NCBI GenBank assembly: GCA_017744755.1 | Contig: JAGIAU010000117.1 | Span: 1 to 6,972 of the forward strand | Source of the DNA: Microbacteriaceae bacterium | GTDB taxonomy: Bacteria; Actinomycetota; Actinomycetes; Actinomycetales; Microbacteriaceae | DNA length: 6,972 nt | Direction: 5' to 3' | Shown here: in pieces, positions 1 through 4,503 of the stretch | How positions within the stretch are numbered: position 1 is the first letter of the stretch | Layout: each line of letters starts with the position of its first letter | The notes under the pieces: model-generated | Told to the model about the DNA's origin: nothing | Seen by the model: only the letters and a program-made list of their open reading frames with translations | Database searches by the model: none | Made by a program: the position numbers and the translations under genes

Positions 1-448
1 GGCCGGCGTCGCGCTGTTCGTCGTCGCGATCGCGACCGACTGGGTCGACGGGCGCATCGCCCGGGGCCGTCGGCTGATCACCGACTTCGGCATCTTCCTC
101 GATCCGATCGCCGACAAGGGGCTGACCGGTGCCGCGCTCGTCTGCATCGCGATCATCAACCCGCCGGCCTGGTTCTGGTGGACGTGCGTCGTGCTCATCC
201 TCGTGCGCGAATGGGGGATCACCTGGTGGCGCGCGGTCGCGCTGAAGGACCGCGTGATCCCTGCCGGAAGGCTCGGCAAGTGGAAGACGGCCACGCAGGG
301 CATCCTCATCCCGGTCCTGCTGGCGTTCCCGCTGGCCGTGAGCCAGCTGTTCCTCGTGGCATGGGCGATCATGCTGGTGCTCGTCGCGATCACGCTGTGG
401 AGCGGGATCGACTACCTCGTGAAGGCGTATGGACGCCGAGCTCGCTGA
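1..448 (+). CDS. pgsA: CDP-diacylglycerol--glycerol-3-phosphate 3-phosphatidyltransferase, 3' part (5' end outside window)
   Basis: This is the C-terminal part of a CDP-alcohol phosphatidyltransferase; the first complete codon is at base 2 and the stop is TGA 446-448. The family signature D-x2-DG-x2-AR-x8-G-x3-D-x3-D is complete and exact at bases 38-115 (DWVDG, AR, G, D, D), which supplies the metal-binding and catalytic aspartates. The rest is strongly hydrophobic, with several membrane segments rich in Trp, Leu, Ile and Val, as expected for an integral membrane enzyme. PgsA makes phosphatidylglycerol phosphate from CDP-diacylglycerol and glycerol-3-phosphate, the first committed step to phosphatidylglycerol and cardiolipin. 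The assignment to PgsA rather than another CDP-alcohol transferase rests mainly on the neighbours: pgsA upstream of cinA and clgR is the standard actinobacterial order. Its last 20 bases overlap cinA, suggesting translational coupling. Confidence 0.9.
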   Translation, partial: AGVALFVVAIATDWVDGRIARGRRLITDFGIFLDPIADKGLTGAALVCIAIINPPAWFWWTCVVLILVREWGITWWRAVALKDRVIPAGRLGKWKTATQGILIPVLLAFPLAVSQLFLVAWAIMLVLVAITLWSGIDYLVKAYGRRAR

Positions 449-953
449 GCTGGCGGCCGACATCGTCCGCGTCGCGACCGCGCGCGGCGTGACGATCGCG
501 GTCGCCGAGTCGCTGACCGGCGGCGACGTCGTCTCGGCGCTCGTCGGCGTCCCCGGCGCCTCCGCCGTGCTGCGCGGCGGGATCGTCGCGTACGCGACCG
601 AGCTGAAGGCCTCTGTGCTCGGCGTCGACACGACGCTGCTCGCGGTGGAGGGCGCCGTGCACCCCGATGTCGCGCGGCAGATGGCGGCGGGCGCGCGGCG
701 CGTCTGCGGGAGCGCGGAACGGCCCGCCGCGGTCGGCATCGCGACGACCGGCGTCGCCGGCCCGGAGCCGCAGGACGGCAAGCCGGTCGGTCTCGTCTAC
801 GTCGGCGTGTCGACCGGGGAGCTGCCGCGGAGCGGCGCGGGGACCGAGTCCAGCGCGTTCGAGCTCTCCATCCCTGGCGATCGGGCCCTCGTCCGCGGCG
901 GCGCGACCAAGGCGGCGCTGACCGCGCTGAAGGACGCGCTCGGGACGTTCTGA
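429..953 (+). CDS. cinA: CinA-family protein, stand-alone C-terminal (PncC-type) nicotinamide-nucleotide amidohydrolase domain
   Basis: This 174-residue protein corresponds to only the C-terminal domain of CinA, the size usual for stand-alone PncC proteins; the N-terminal MoCF-like domain of full-length CinA is absent. Visible family motifs are AESLTGG at 26-32 (Ser28 is the expected nucleophile), Tyr55 and Lys60 in the YATELK block, LGV at 64-66, GAVHPDVA at 75-82, TTGVAGP at 106-112 and KPVG at 118-121. Characterised members deamidate nicotinamide mononucleotide to nicotinic acid mononucleotide in the pyridine nucleotide salvage cycle, in the cytoplasm. The ATG at 429 lies inside the end of pgsA in another frame, with an AAGG three bases upstream, so translation is probably coupled to pgsA. 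The block usually written GAVS has His in place of Ser here; I cannot tell whether this matters. The old link of CinA to competence does not apply to this short form. Confidence 0.9.
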   Translation: MDAELAELAADIVRVATARGVTIAVAESLTGGDVVSALVGVPGASAVLRGGIVAYATELKASVLGVDTTLLAVEGAVHPDVARQMAAGARRVCGSAERPAAVGIATTGVAGPEPQDGKPVGLVYVGVSTGELPRSGAGTESSAFELSIPGDRALVRGGATKAALTALKDALGTF

Positions 954-957
954 ACCC

Positions 958-974
958 GTCCGCTGCAGGCGAAC
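958..974 (+). promoter_or_regulatory. Probable ClgR operator upstream of clgR (autoregulation)
   Basis: The sequence is GTCCGC, five bases (TGCAG), then GCGAAC. It differs by one base from the symmetric GTTCGC-N5-GCGAAC and fits the ClgR core I recall from Corynebacterium and Streptomyces (CGCY-NANR-GCGWWS) with one mismatch, C for A at 966. It starts five bases after the cinA stop and is centred about 60 bp upstream of the start point expected from the promoter at 993-1019, a typical place for an activator. ClgR is known to bind upstream of its own gene in related bacteria. The match is read by eye and not tested. Confidence 0.55.
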
Positions 975-992
975 AGGGCGAAGATTTCCGCC

Positions 993-1019
993 GGAATACG
1001 GCTCATTGCGGTCCGGTTA
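993..1019 (+). promoter_or_regulatory. Candidate ECF sigma factor (SigE-like) promoter for clgR
   Basis: GGAAT at 993-997 is followed after exactly 18 bp by GTT at 1016-1018 (GTTA to 1019). This resembles the GGAAC-N18-GTT pattern of mycobacterial SigE-class promoters, with T for C at the last base of the -35 element. In Mycobacterium tuberculosis clgR is a SigE target, so the context fits. A start near 1026 would leave a leader of roughly 68 bases before the ATG at 1094. Short ECF motifs arise by chance, so this is only a candidate. Confidence 0.35.
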
Positions 1020-1036
1020 CAACCCATGCGCCGGTC

Positions 1037-1060
1037 AGCGGTTACCCGAGATTCACCGCT
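1037..1060. repeat. Inverted repeat in the clgR leader/promoter (AGCGGT-N12-ACCGCT)
   Basis: AGCGGT at 1037-1042 and ACCGCT at 1055-1060 are exact reverse complements separated by 12 bp. The repeat covers the -35 to -10 interval of the sigma-A-type candidate at 1060-1065, where a repressor could act. In a transcript started at the upstream ECF-like promoter it could instead fold as a leader hairpin. No regulator family is recognised from the half-site. Confidence 0.35.
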
Positions 1061-1065
1061 AAAGT
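1060..1065 (+). promoter_or_regulatory. Candidate sigma-A-type -10 element (TAAAGT) for clgR
   Basis: TAAAGT fits the TAnnnT pattern of actinobacterial -10 elements. A start about seven bases downstream, near 1072, would leave a short leader carrying the AGGGAGG ribosome binding site. There is no recognisable -35 hexamer at the right distance, which is common in this group but keeps confidence low. Confidence 0.3.
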
Positions 1066-1081
1066 GGGCGCACCGACACGC

Positions 1082-1088
1082 AGGGAGG
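1082..1088 (+). promoter_or_regulatory. Ribosome binding site that fixes the clgR start
   Basis: AGGGAGG lies five bases before the ATG at 1094. This choice excludes the in-frame GTG at 1064, which would add ten residues, has no Shine-Dalgarno sequence and sits inside the putative -10 element. Confidence 0.85.
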
Positions 1089-1093
1089 TCGCC

Positions 1094-1489
1094 ATGGTTC
1101 TGGTCCGACACGAGATCGGCGACGTGCTCCGCGATCTGCGCCTGCAGCAGGGCAAGACCCTCCGCCAGGTCGCCTCGAAGGCCTCCGTCGCCCTCGGCTA
1201 CCTGAGCGAGGTCGAGCGCGGGCAGAAGGAGGCCTCGAGCGAGATCCTCGCCTCGGTCGCCGACGCGCTCAGCACCCCCATCTCCTCGATCCTCCGCGAG
1301 GTCAGCGACCGGCTCGCCGTCCTCGAGGGCGTCGGCCTGTCCGCTCCGTCGATCGAGTCGATCCCGTCGGTCGGCGTGTTCGAGTCGCTGACCGTCGCCG
1401 AGAACCCCGTCATCCCCGACACGCTGCCCGACGAGTTCGTCGCGGAGTTCCGCAGCTACGGCTCCGACGCCGAGCTGGCGTCGCGCTGA
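1094..1489 (+). CDS. clgR: Xre-family transcriptional regulator ClgR
   Basis: This is a 131-residue cytoplasmic DNA-binding protein with a Cro/C1-type helix-turn-helix at about residues 8-67. The N-terminus (VRHEIGDVLRDLR, then TLRQVA at 22-27) and the recognition region VALGYLSEVERGQKEASSE at 32-50 closely match actinobacterial ClgR. ClgR activates clp protease genes and other proteolysis and stress genes, and in Corynebacterium also some DNA-repair genes; ClgR is itself a Clp substrate. The tail after about residue 75 is variable and acidic and ends ELASR, with no LAA-like degron. The ATG is chosen from the AGGGAGG site. A ClgR box and possible promoters lie upstream, so autoregulation is likely. 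Other Xre regulators look similar, but the position between cinA and DUF3046/recA makes ClgR by far the best call. Confidence 0.93.
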   Translation: MVLVRHEIGDVLRDLRLQQGKTLRQVASKASVALGYLSEVERGQKEASSEILASVADALSTPISSILREVSDRLAVLEGVGLSAPSIESIPSVGVFESLTVAENPVIPDTLPDEFVAEFRSYGSDAELASR

Positions 1490-1504
1490 ACGCACGCGGC
1501 TGAG

Positions 1505-1726
1505 TTGCGGCTCCGAGAGTTCCGTCGCGCCGTCGCGGACGAGTTCGGGCCGCGCGGCCCGTCGTTGACGGCCGATCTCGTGCTCGGCGCCCTCGGCGGC
1601 CGATCGGCGGACGAGGCGATCGCCGCCGGCGTCGACGCCGGGATCGTGTGGACGGCGCTGTGCGACGCGACCGACGTGCCGCCCGCCCGGCGGCACGGCG
1701 TCGGGCTCGCCGAGCCGCCGCGCTGA
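1505..1726 (+). CDS. DUF3046 family protein (conserved actinobacterial, function unknown)
   Basis: This small 73-residue protein starts MRLREFRRAVADEFGP and carries the DUF3046 block LGGRSADEAIAAGVDAG (about 30-46) followed by VWTALCDATDVPPARRHG. The family is almost confined to Actinobacteria and typically sits near recA; Rv2738c next to M. tuberculosis recA is the counterpart I recall. No function is established. The start is TTG at 1505, 15 bases after the clgR stop, with no clear Shine-Dalgarno sequence. The family N-terminus normally begins exactly at this MRL, which supports TTG despite its rarity. It is probably co-transcribed with clgR. It has no signal peptide or membrane segment. 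Confidence 0.88.
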   Translation: MRLREFRRAVADEFGPRGPSLTADLVLGALGGRSADEAIAAGVDAGIVWTALCDATDVPPARRHGVGLAEPPR

Positions 1727-1834
1727 GCGGCGGGCCGGCCTGCGCGGTCCGCGGTGCCTCCCTGCGGGGCGGCGCGGTGCCGTCGATCGGCCGGAATCCG
1801 TGTCTCATAGGCGACCCGGACACGCTGAAATGCG

Positions 1835-1844
1835 ACCGATCGGT
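1835..1844. promoter_or_regulatory. Palindrome ACCGATCGGT, possible TetR-type operator
   Basis: ACCGATCGGT is a perfect 10 bp palindrome lying 23 bp upstream of the -35 hexamer of the lipoprotein promoter. Short palindromes of this form occur in operators of many TetR-family repressors, but no such regulator is in the window. In DNA this rich in CGATCG a chance palindrome is quite possible. Confidence 0.25.
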
Positions 1845-1867
1845 TCCGCGATGAGCCGGATCCGCCA

Positions 1868-1896
1868 TTGCCCGTGCGGGGCGCGGGCGGCATACT
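1868..1896 (+). promoter_or_regulatory. Sigma-A-type promoter for the lipoprotein gene, placed for a leaderless mRNA
   Basis: TTGCCC at 1868-1873 and CATACT at 1891-1896 are separated by exactly 17 bp. Six bases follow before the ATG at 1903, so transcription would be expected to begin at or within a base or two of the start codon. No Shine-Dalgarno sequence lies before that ATG, as expected for leaderless translation, which is common in Actinobacteria. Confidence 0.6.
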
Positions 1897-1902
1897 CCGT
1901 GC

Positions 1903-2529
1903 ATGCGCCCGAGTCCGCCCTCATCGCCGAGTGCGGCGGCGCGGGCCGGAGCGCTCGCGGGCGCGTTCTGCCTCGCCCTGCTGCTGGGCGGCTGCGTTCC
2001 CGGCGCCGGACCGGCGCCCTCGCCGAGCCCGAGCGGCACGCCGAGCGCCGCACCGTCGCGCACCCCCTCGCCGAGGCCGACCGTGATCGTCGAGCCGTCG
2101 CCCGTGCCGGCTCCGGACCCGACCCCGACGGCTCCGCCCGCGGACCCCGTCGCCGACGCGCTCGCGCCGATGCCGGCGGAGCGGCGGCAGAGCATCGTCG
2201 AGTCGATCACCTCGTGGAACACGGCCGTGCTCGAGGGCTACCTCCAGTCGGTCGTGCACTTCGGCATCGCGGCGAGCGACGGGGTCGGCGACCTGACGCC
2301 GGCGCAGACCGTCGAGCAGCTCACGCACTACGTCACGGGGAAGAGCTGGGGCCTCGCGGGCCCGGTCGTCCTGGCGGATGCGCAGTCGAGCTTCTACGGG
2401 GAGCACTGGTTCTCCCCGGACGCGATCGTGCTCGTCGCGGAGTCCGGGGAGTTCGTCTCGCTCGACCCGAAGGGCGGACCGCTGATCGTGTCCGTGCTCT
2501 ACGGGGTGCACACCGATCTGCTCTACTGA
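1903..2529 (+). CDS. Putative proline-rich lipoprotein of unknown function
   Basis: I do not recognise the family of this 208-residue protein. Residues 1-30 form a signal peptide: Arg2 and Arg14, a hydrophobic core around 15-28, then the lipobox LGGC with the modified Cys expected at 31. Residues 32-82 are a low-complexity linker of Pro, Ser, Thr and Ala that would span the wall zone. A compact domain of about 125 residues follows (from VADALAPMPAERRQ), with SITSWNTAVLEGYLQ, SFYGEHWFSPDAIVLVAESG and a C-terminal strand ending LYGVHTDLLY. It is probably exported and lipid-anchored on the outer face of the membrane. The best start is the ATG at 1903, six bases after a -10 element. The gene separates DUF3046 from recA, which are often adjacent, and has its own promoter. 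Nothing in it points to DNA repair. The globular part might be an alpha+beta fold, but that is a guess. Confidence 0.82.
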   Translation: MRPSPPSSPSAAARAGALAGAFCLALLLGGCVPGAGPAPSPSPSGTPSAAPSRTPSPRPTVIVEPSPVPAPDPTPTAPPADPVADALAPMPAERRQSIVESITSWNTAVLEGYLQSVVHFGIAASDGVGDLTPAQTVEQLTHYVTGKSWGLAGPVVLADAQSSFYGEHWFSPDAIVLVAESGEFVSLDPKGGPLIVSVLYGVHTDLLY

Positions 2530-2532
2530 GCG

Positions 2533-2561
2533 GCGGATCCGGCGCTCGACACGCCGTCCGC
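2533..2561 (+). terminator. Hairpin after the lipoprotein gene, possible terminator
   Basis: Four bases past the stop codon, GCGGA (2533-2537) plus CGGCG (2540-2544) can pair with CGCCG (2552-2556) plus TCCGC (2557-2561). This gives ten base pairs with a two-base bulge and a seven-base loop. No T-run follows, which is frequent in high-GC Actinobacteria but leaves open whether it terminates. It would separate lipoprotein transcription from the recA control region. Confidence 0.4.
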
Positions 2562-2565
2562 ACCG

Positions 2566-2581
2566 TCGAATATTCGTTCGA
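2566..2581. promoter_or_regulatory. LexA binding site (SOS box) of recA
   Basis: TCGAAT, four bases (ATTC), then GTTCGA matches the actinobacterial SOS box TCGAAC-N4-GTTCGA at 11 of 12 defined bases. It ends four bases before the extended -10 element at 2586-2594 and so covers the -35 region of that promoter, where LexA would block RNA polymerase. recA is the classic SOS gene, so position and match agree. Confidence 0.85.
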
Positions 2582-2585
2582 ATAC

Positions 2586-2594
2586 TGCTACCGT
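2586..2594 (+). promoter_or_regulatory. LexA-controlled distal recA promoter (extended -10)
   Basis: TGCTACCGT contains an extended -10 element, TGn followed by TAnnnT (TACCGT at 2589-2594). The upstream sequence at the -35 distance is the LexA box and not a consensus -35 hexamer. A start near 2601 would give a leader of about 170 bases. The arrangement resembles the distal SOS promoter of mycobacterial recA. Confidence 0.5.
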
Positions 2595-2655
2595 CACTTC
2601 CTGACAGCAGTCGAATATCGGTACTTGTCCACATTTCGCCCGTCGCTGCCGACCG

Positions 2656-2678
2656 ATGTCGGTGGTCGGGCGTACCGT
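2656..2678 (+). promoter_or_regulatory. PafBC-dependent (RecA-NDp) DNA-damage promoter of recA
   Basis: ATGTCGGTG at 2656-2664, then exactly 8 bp, then TACCGT at 2673-2678 matches the mycobacterial RecA-independent damage promoter tTGTCRGTG-N8-TAnnnT at all positions except the first, weakly conserved T. In mycobacteria this promoter class is activated by the PafB-PafC regulator independently of LexA. A start near 2685 gives a leader of about 87 bases. It is proximal to the gene, with the LexA promoter distal, as in M. tuberculosis recA. Confidence 0.8.
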
Positions 2679-2700
2679 GGCCGCAGTACCACCAGCCCTG

Positions 2701-2725
2701 CCGGGAGCTCGTGGAGCTCGACCGG
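2701..2725 (+). other. Hairpin in the recA 5' leader
   Basis: CCGG (2701-2704) and GAGCTC (2705-2710) can pair with GAGCTC (2714-2719) and CCGG (2722-2725), leaving a three-base loop GTG and a two-base GA bulge, ten base pairs in all. Both candidate recA transcripts would carry it, 46 bases before the ATG. It has no following T-run and does not mask the ribosome binding site; a role in stability or attenuation is possible but unproven. The same bases can be read as a direct repeat of GGAGCTCG. Confidence 0.45.
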
Positions 2726-2759
2726 TGCCTATGGGCAGCAACCCCTAGCAGGAACGAAT

Positions 2760-2763
2760 GGAG
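2760..2763 (+). promoter_or_regulatory. Ribosome binding site of recA
   Basis: GGAG (within ATGGAGACACGGCC) ends eight bases before the ATG at 2772. It helps fix the recA start, since the same reading frame stays open for 324 codons upstream to 1800. Confidence 0.6.
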
Positions 2764-2771
2764 ACACGGCC

Positions 2772-3854
2772 ATGGCCTCAGCAGCAGACCGCGAGAAGTC
2801 GCTGGAGAACGCGCTCGCGCAGATCGATCGTCAGTTCGGCAAGGGGTCGGTGATGCGCCTCGGCAGCGACGAGCGCGCCCCCGTCGAAGTCATCCCGACC
2901 GGCTCGGTCGCCCTCGACGTCGCGCTCGGCGTCGGCGGCCTCCCGCGCGGCCGCATCGTCGAGATCTACGGTCCGGAGTCCTCCGGCAAGACGACGCTCA
3001 CGCTCCATGCCATCGCGAACGTGCAGCGCGCCGGCGGCATCGCCGCCTTCATCGACGCGGAGCATGCGCTCGATCCCGACTACGCGCAGAAGCTCGGCGT
3101 CGACATCGACGCGCTGCTGGTCTCCCAGCCCGACACGGGGGAGCAGGCGCTCGAGATCGCGGACATGCTCGTCCGCTCGGGGGCGATCGACCTCATCGTC
3201 GTCGACTCCGTCGCAGCGCTCGTGCCGAAGGCGGAGATCGAGGGCGAGATGGGCGACTCGCATGTCGGCCTCCAGGCGCGGCTCATGTCGCAGGCGCTGC
3301 GCAAGCTCACCGGCGGACTCAACTCGACGAACACCACGATGATCTTCATCAACCAGCTCCGGGAGAAGATCGGCGTGTTCTTCGGCTCGCCGGAGACGAC
3401 CGCGGGCGGCAAGGCGCTCAAGTTCTACGCCTCGGTCCGCCTCGACATCCGCCGCATCGAGACGCTCAAGGACGGCGCGGACGCCGTCGGCAACCGGACG
3501 CGCGTCAAGGTCGTGAAGAACAAGATGGCGCCGCCCTTCAAGCAGGCCGAGTTCGACATCCTCTTCGGCACGGGGATCTCGCGCGAGGGCTCGCTCCTCG
3601 ACTTCGGCGTCGAGCACGGCATCGTCAAGAAGTCGGGCGCCTGGTACACCTACGACGGCGACCAGCTCGGCCAGGGCAAGGAGAACTCGCGGACGTTCCT
3701 CATCGAGCACCCCGAGGTCGCCGGCGAGATCGAGCGCCAGATCTTCGCGAAGCTCGGCATCGGCGCTGCCGGCAAGGCCGCGCAGGCTGCGGCTGCCGGC
3801 AAGGTCGACTCGATCGAGGAGCGGCTCGCCGCCAAGCGAGCCGTCGGCGAGTAG
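2772..3854 (+). CDS. recA: Recombinase RecA
   Basis: This 360-residue protein is full length for RecA. It polymerises on single-stranded DNA, pairs it with homologous duplex using ATP, and acts as co-protease for LexA cleavage in the SOS response. Visible elements are the N-terminal helix (KSLENALAQIDRQFGKGSVMRLG), Walker A GPESSGKT at 67-74, catalytic Glu97 in DAEHALD, Walker B LIVVD at 141-145, loop L1 around EGEMGDSHVGLQAR (157-170), and loop L2 starting at NQLREKIGVFFGSPETT (194-210) with Gln195 as ATP sensor. The KMAPPF region and C-terminal domain are continuous, so there is no intein like the one in M. tuberculosis RecA. The tail is Ala- and Lys-rich (AAGKAAQAAAAGKVDS) and less acidic than that of E. 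coli. The ATG at 2772 has a Shine-Dalgarno sequence and a normal family N-terminus. Upstream are LexA and PafBC control sites; recX follows by 12 bp. Confidence 0.99.
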   Translation: MASAADREKSLENALAQIDRQFGKGSVMRLGSDERAPVEVIPTGSVALDVALGVGGLPRGRIVEIYGPESSGKTTLTLHAIANVQRAGGIAAFIDAEHALDPDYAQKLGVDIDALLVSQPDTGEQALEIADMLVRSGAIDLIVVDSVAALVPKAEIEGEMGDSHVGLQARLMSQALRKLTGGLNSTNTTMIFINQLREKIGVFFGSPETTAGGKALKFYASVRLDIRRIETLKDGADAVGNRTRVKVVKNKMAPPFKQAEFDILFGTGISREGSLLDFGVEHGIVKKSGAWYTYDGDQLGQGKENSRTFLIEHPEVAGEIERQIFAKLGIGAAGKAAQAAAAGKVDSIEERLAAKRAVGE

Positions 3855-3866
3855 GGCCGGGACGAG

Positions 3867-4472
3867 ATGGGTGAGGTCATCCCGCTCTTCGGAGGCCGTG
3901 AGCCGGATGCGACAGGCCTCTCGGGTCGAGTAGCCGACGGAGCCGGCGCACCGATACCTCGATCCGTCGAACCCGGGCCCGGCATCCACCGGCCTGAGCG
4001 AGCGCAGCGCGACGAGGGGTTCTCTCCGATCGAGGACGCCTCGTTGCGCGCCCTCGGCCGCCGCGGGATGTCCCGGCGCGAGCTCGAGCGGCTCCTCGCC
4101 GCGCAGGGCTATCACGAGCACGCGATCGCCGACGAGCTCGACCGGCTCGAGGGCGTCGGGTTGATCGACGACTACGCCTTCGCGCAGCACCTCGTGGCGC
4201 ATCTCCAGGAGTCGAAGGGCATGTCGGGCGGCGCGATCAAGGCGGAGCTCGTGAAGCGGGTGGTCGCGCCCGGCGCGATCGAGTACGCCATGGACCTCAT
4301 CGACACGGCGGACGAGCTCGCGCAGGCGCGCGAGCTCGCGGTCAAGCGGGCGCGGCAGTACGGCTCGCTCGATCAGGCGACGGTCGAGCGACGGCTCACC
4401 GCCTTCCTGCTGCGCCGAGGGTTCGCCGCCTCGACGGTCCGCGCCGCGGTGGTCGCCGCTCGCACCGCCTGA
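3867..4472 (+). CDS. recX: Regulatory protein RecX
   Basis: This 201-residue protein modulates RecA: in characterised bacteria RecX caps or inhibits RecA filaments and damps recombinase and co-protease activity. The RecX core runs from about residue 54 to 195 with typical three-helix repeats: ASLRALGRRGMSRRELERLLAAQGY, then LDRLEGVGLIDDYAFAQHLV (Asp101-Asp102), then GGAIKAELVKRVVAPGAIEYAMD and a third repeat ending in FLLRRGFAASTVRAAV. The first 50 or so residues are Gly, Pro, Arg and Ala rich and look disordered, beginning MGEVIPLFGG; such N-terminal extensions are common in actinobacterial RecX. The start lies 12 bases after the recA stop with only a weak ribosome binding site, so it is probably co-transcribed with recA and made at lower level. 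A shorter form starting further in cannot be excluded, but no better-placed start with a good site is evident. Confidence 0.94.
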   Translation: MGEVIPLFGGREPDATGLSGRVADGAGAPIPRSVEPGPGIHRPERAQRDEGFSPIEDASLRALGRRGMSRRELERLLAAQGYHEHAIADELDRLEGVGLIDDYAFAQHLVAHLQESKGMSGGAIKAELVKRVVAPGAIEYAMDLIDTADELAQARELAVKRARQYGSLDQATVERRLTAFLLRRGFAASTVRAAVVAARTA

Positions 4473-4491
4473 GCGCATCGGCCGCCGCGGG

Positions 4492-4497
4492 TACAAT
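4492..4497 (+). promoter_or_regulatory. -10 element placed for a leaderless miaB transcript
   Basis: TACAAT matches the -10 consensus at five of six positions and is followed by six bases (CCCCGA) and then the GTG start of miaB. Transcription would begin at about the first base of that codon. No Shine-Dalgarno sequence lies before either the GTG or the ATG at 4510. No convincing -35 hexamer is seen. It lies 19 bases after the recX stop and would let miaB be expressed independently of recA-recX. Confidence 0.6.
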
Positions 4498-4503
4498 CCC
4501 CGA

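Larger units (their letters stand above)
1727..1902. other. Intergenic spacer between DUF3046 and the lipoprotein gene
   Basis: These 176 bp hold no credible gene on either strand. They contain a 10 bp palindrome at 1835-1844 and the lipoprotein promoter at 1868-1896, both listed separately. The GC-rich part at about 1730-1790 has several short self-complementary runs but no convincing stem with a T-tract, so I do not call a terminator for the clgR-DUF3046 unit. Confidence 0.5.

Noticed and set aside
1014..1045. Direct repeat of CGGTTAC (1014-1020 and 1039-1045)
   Set aside because: Seven bases, 25 bp apart, is within chance; the first copy is already explained as the ECF-like -10 and the second as part of the inverted repeat.
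1057..1070. Second ClgR-like site, CGCTAAAG followed by TGGGCG
   Set aside because: Only the left half fits and the right half is displaced by two to three bases; the site at 958-974 is far better.
1064..1093. Upstream GTG start for clgR adding ten residues
   Set aside because: It has no Shine-Dalgarno sequence and lies in the putative -10 element, whereas the ATG at 1094 follows AGGGAGG and matches the ClgR N-terminus.
797..1696. 299-codon open frame on the - strand opposite cinA-clgR-DUF3046
   Set aside because: It crosses three genes and their control region and shows no domain; a shadow frame.
1800..2771. In-frame open extension of recA (324 codons upstream of its ATG)
   Set aside because: The frame is open only because the DNA is GC-rich. 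It runs across the lipoprotein gene and the recA promoters, the translation is Arg/Ala-rich without family similarity, and the RecA N-terminus begins normally at 2772.
2758..2853. Short ORF starting at the ATG that overlaps the recA ribosome binding site
   Set aside because: It runs out of frame into recA with shadow composition and has no ribosome binding site of its own.
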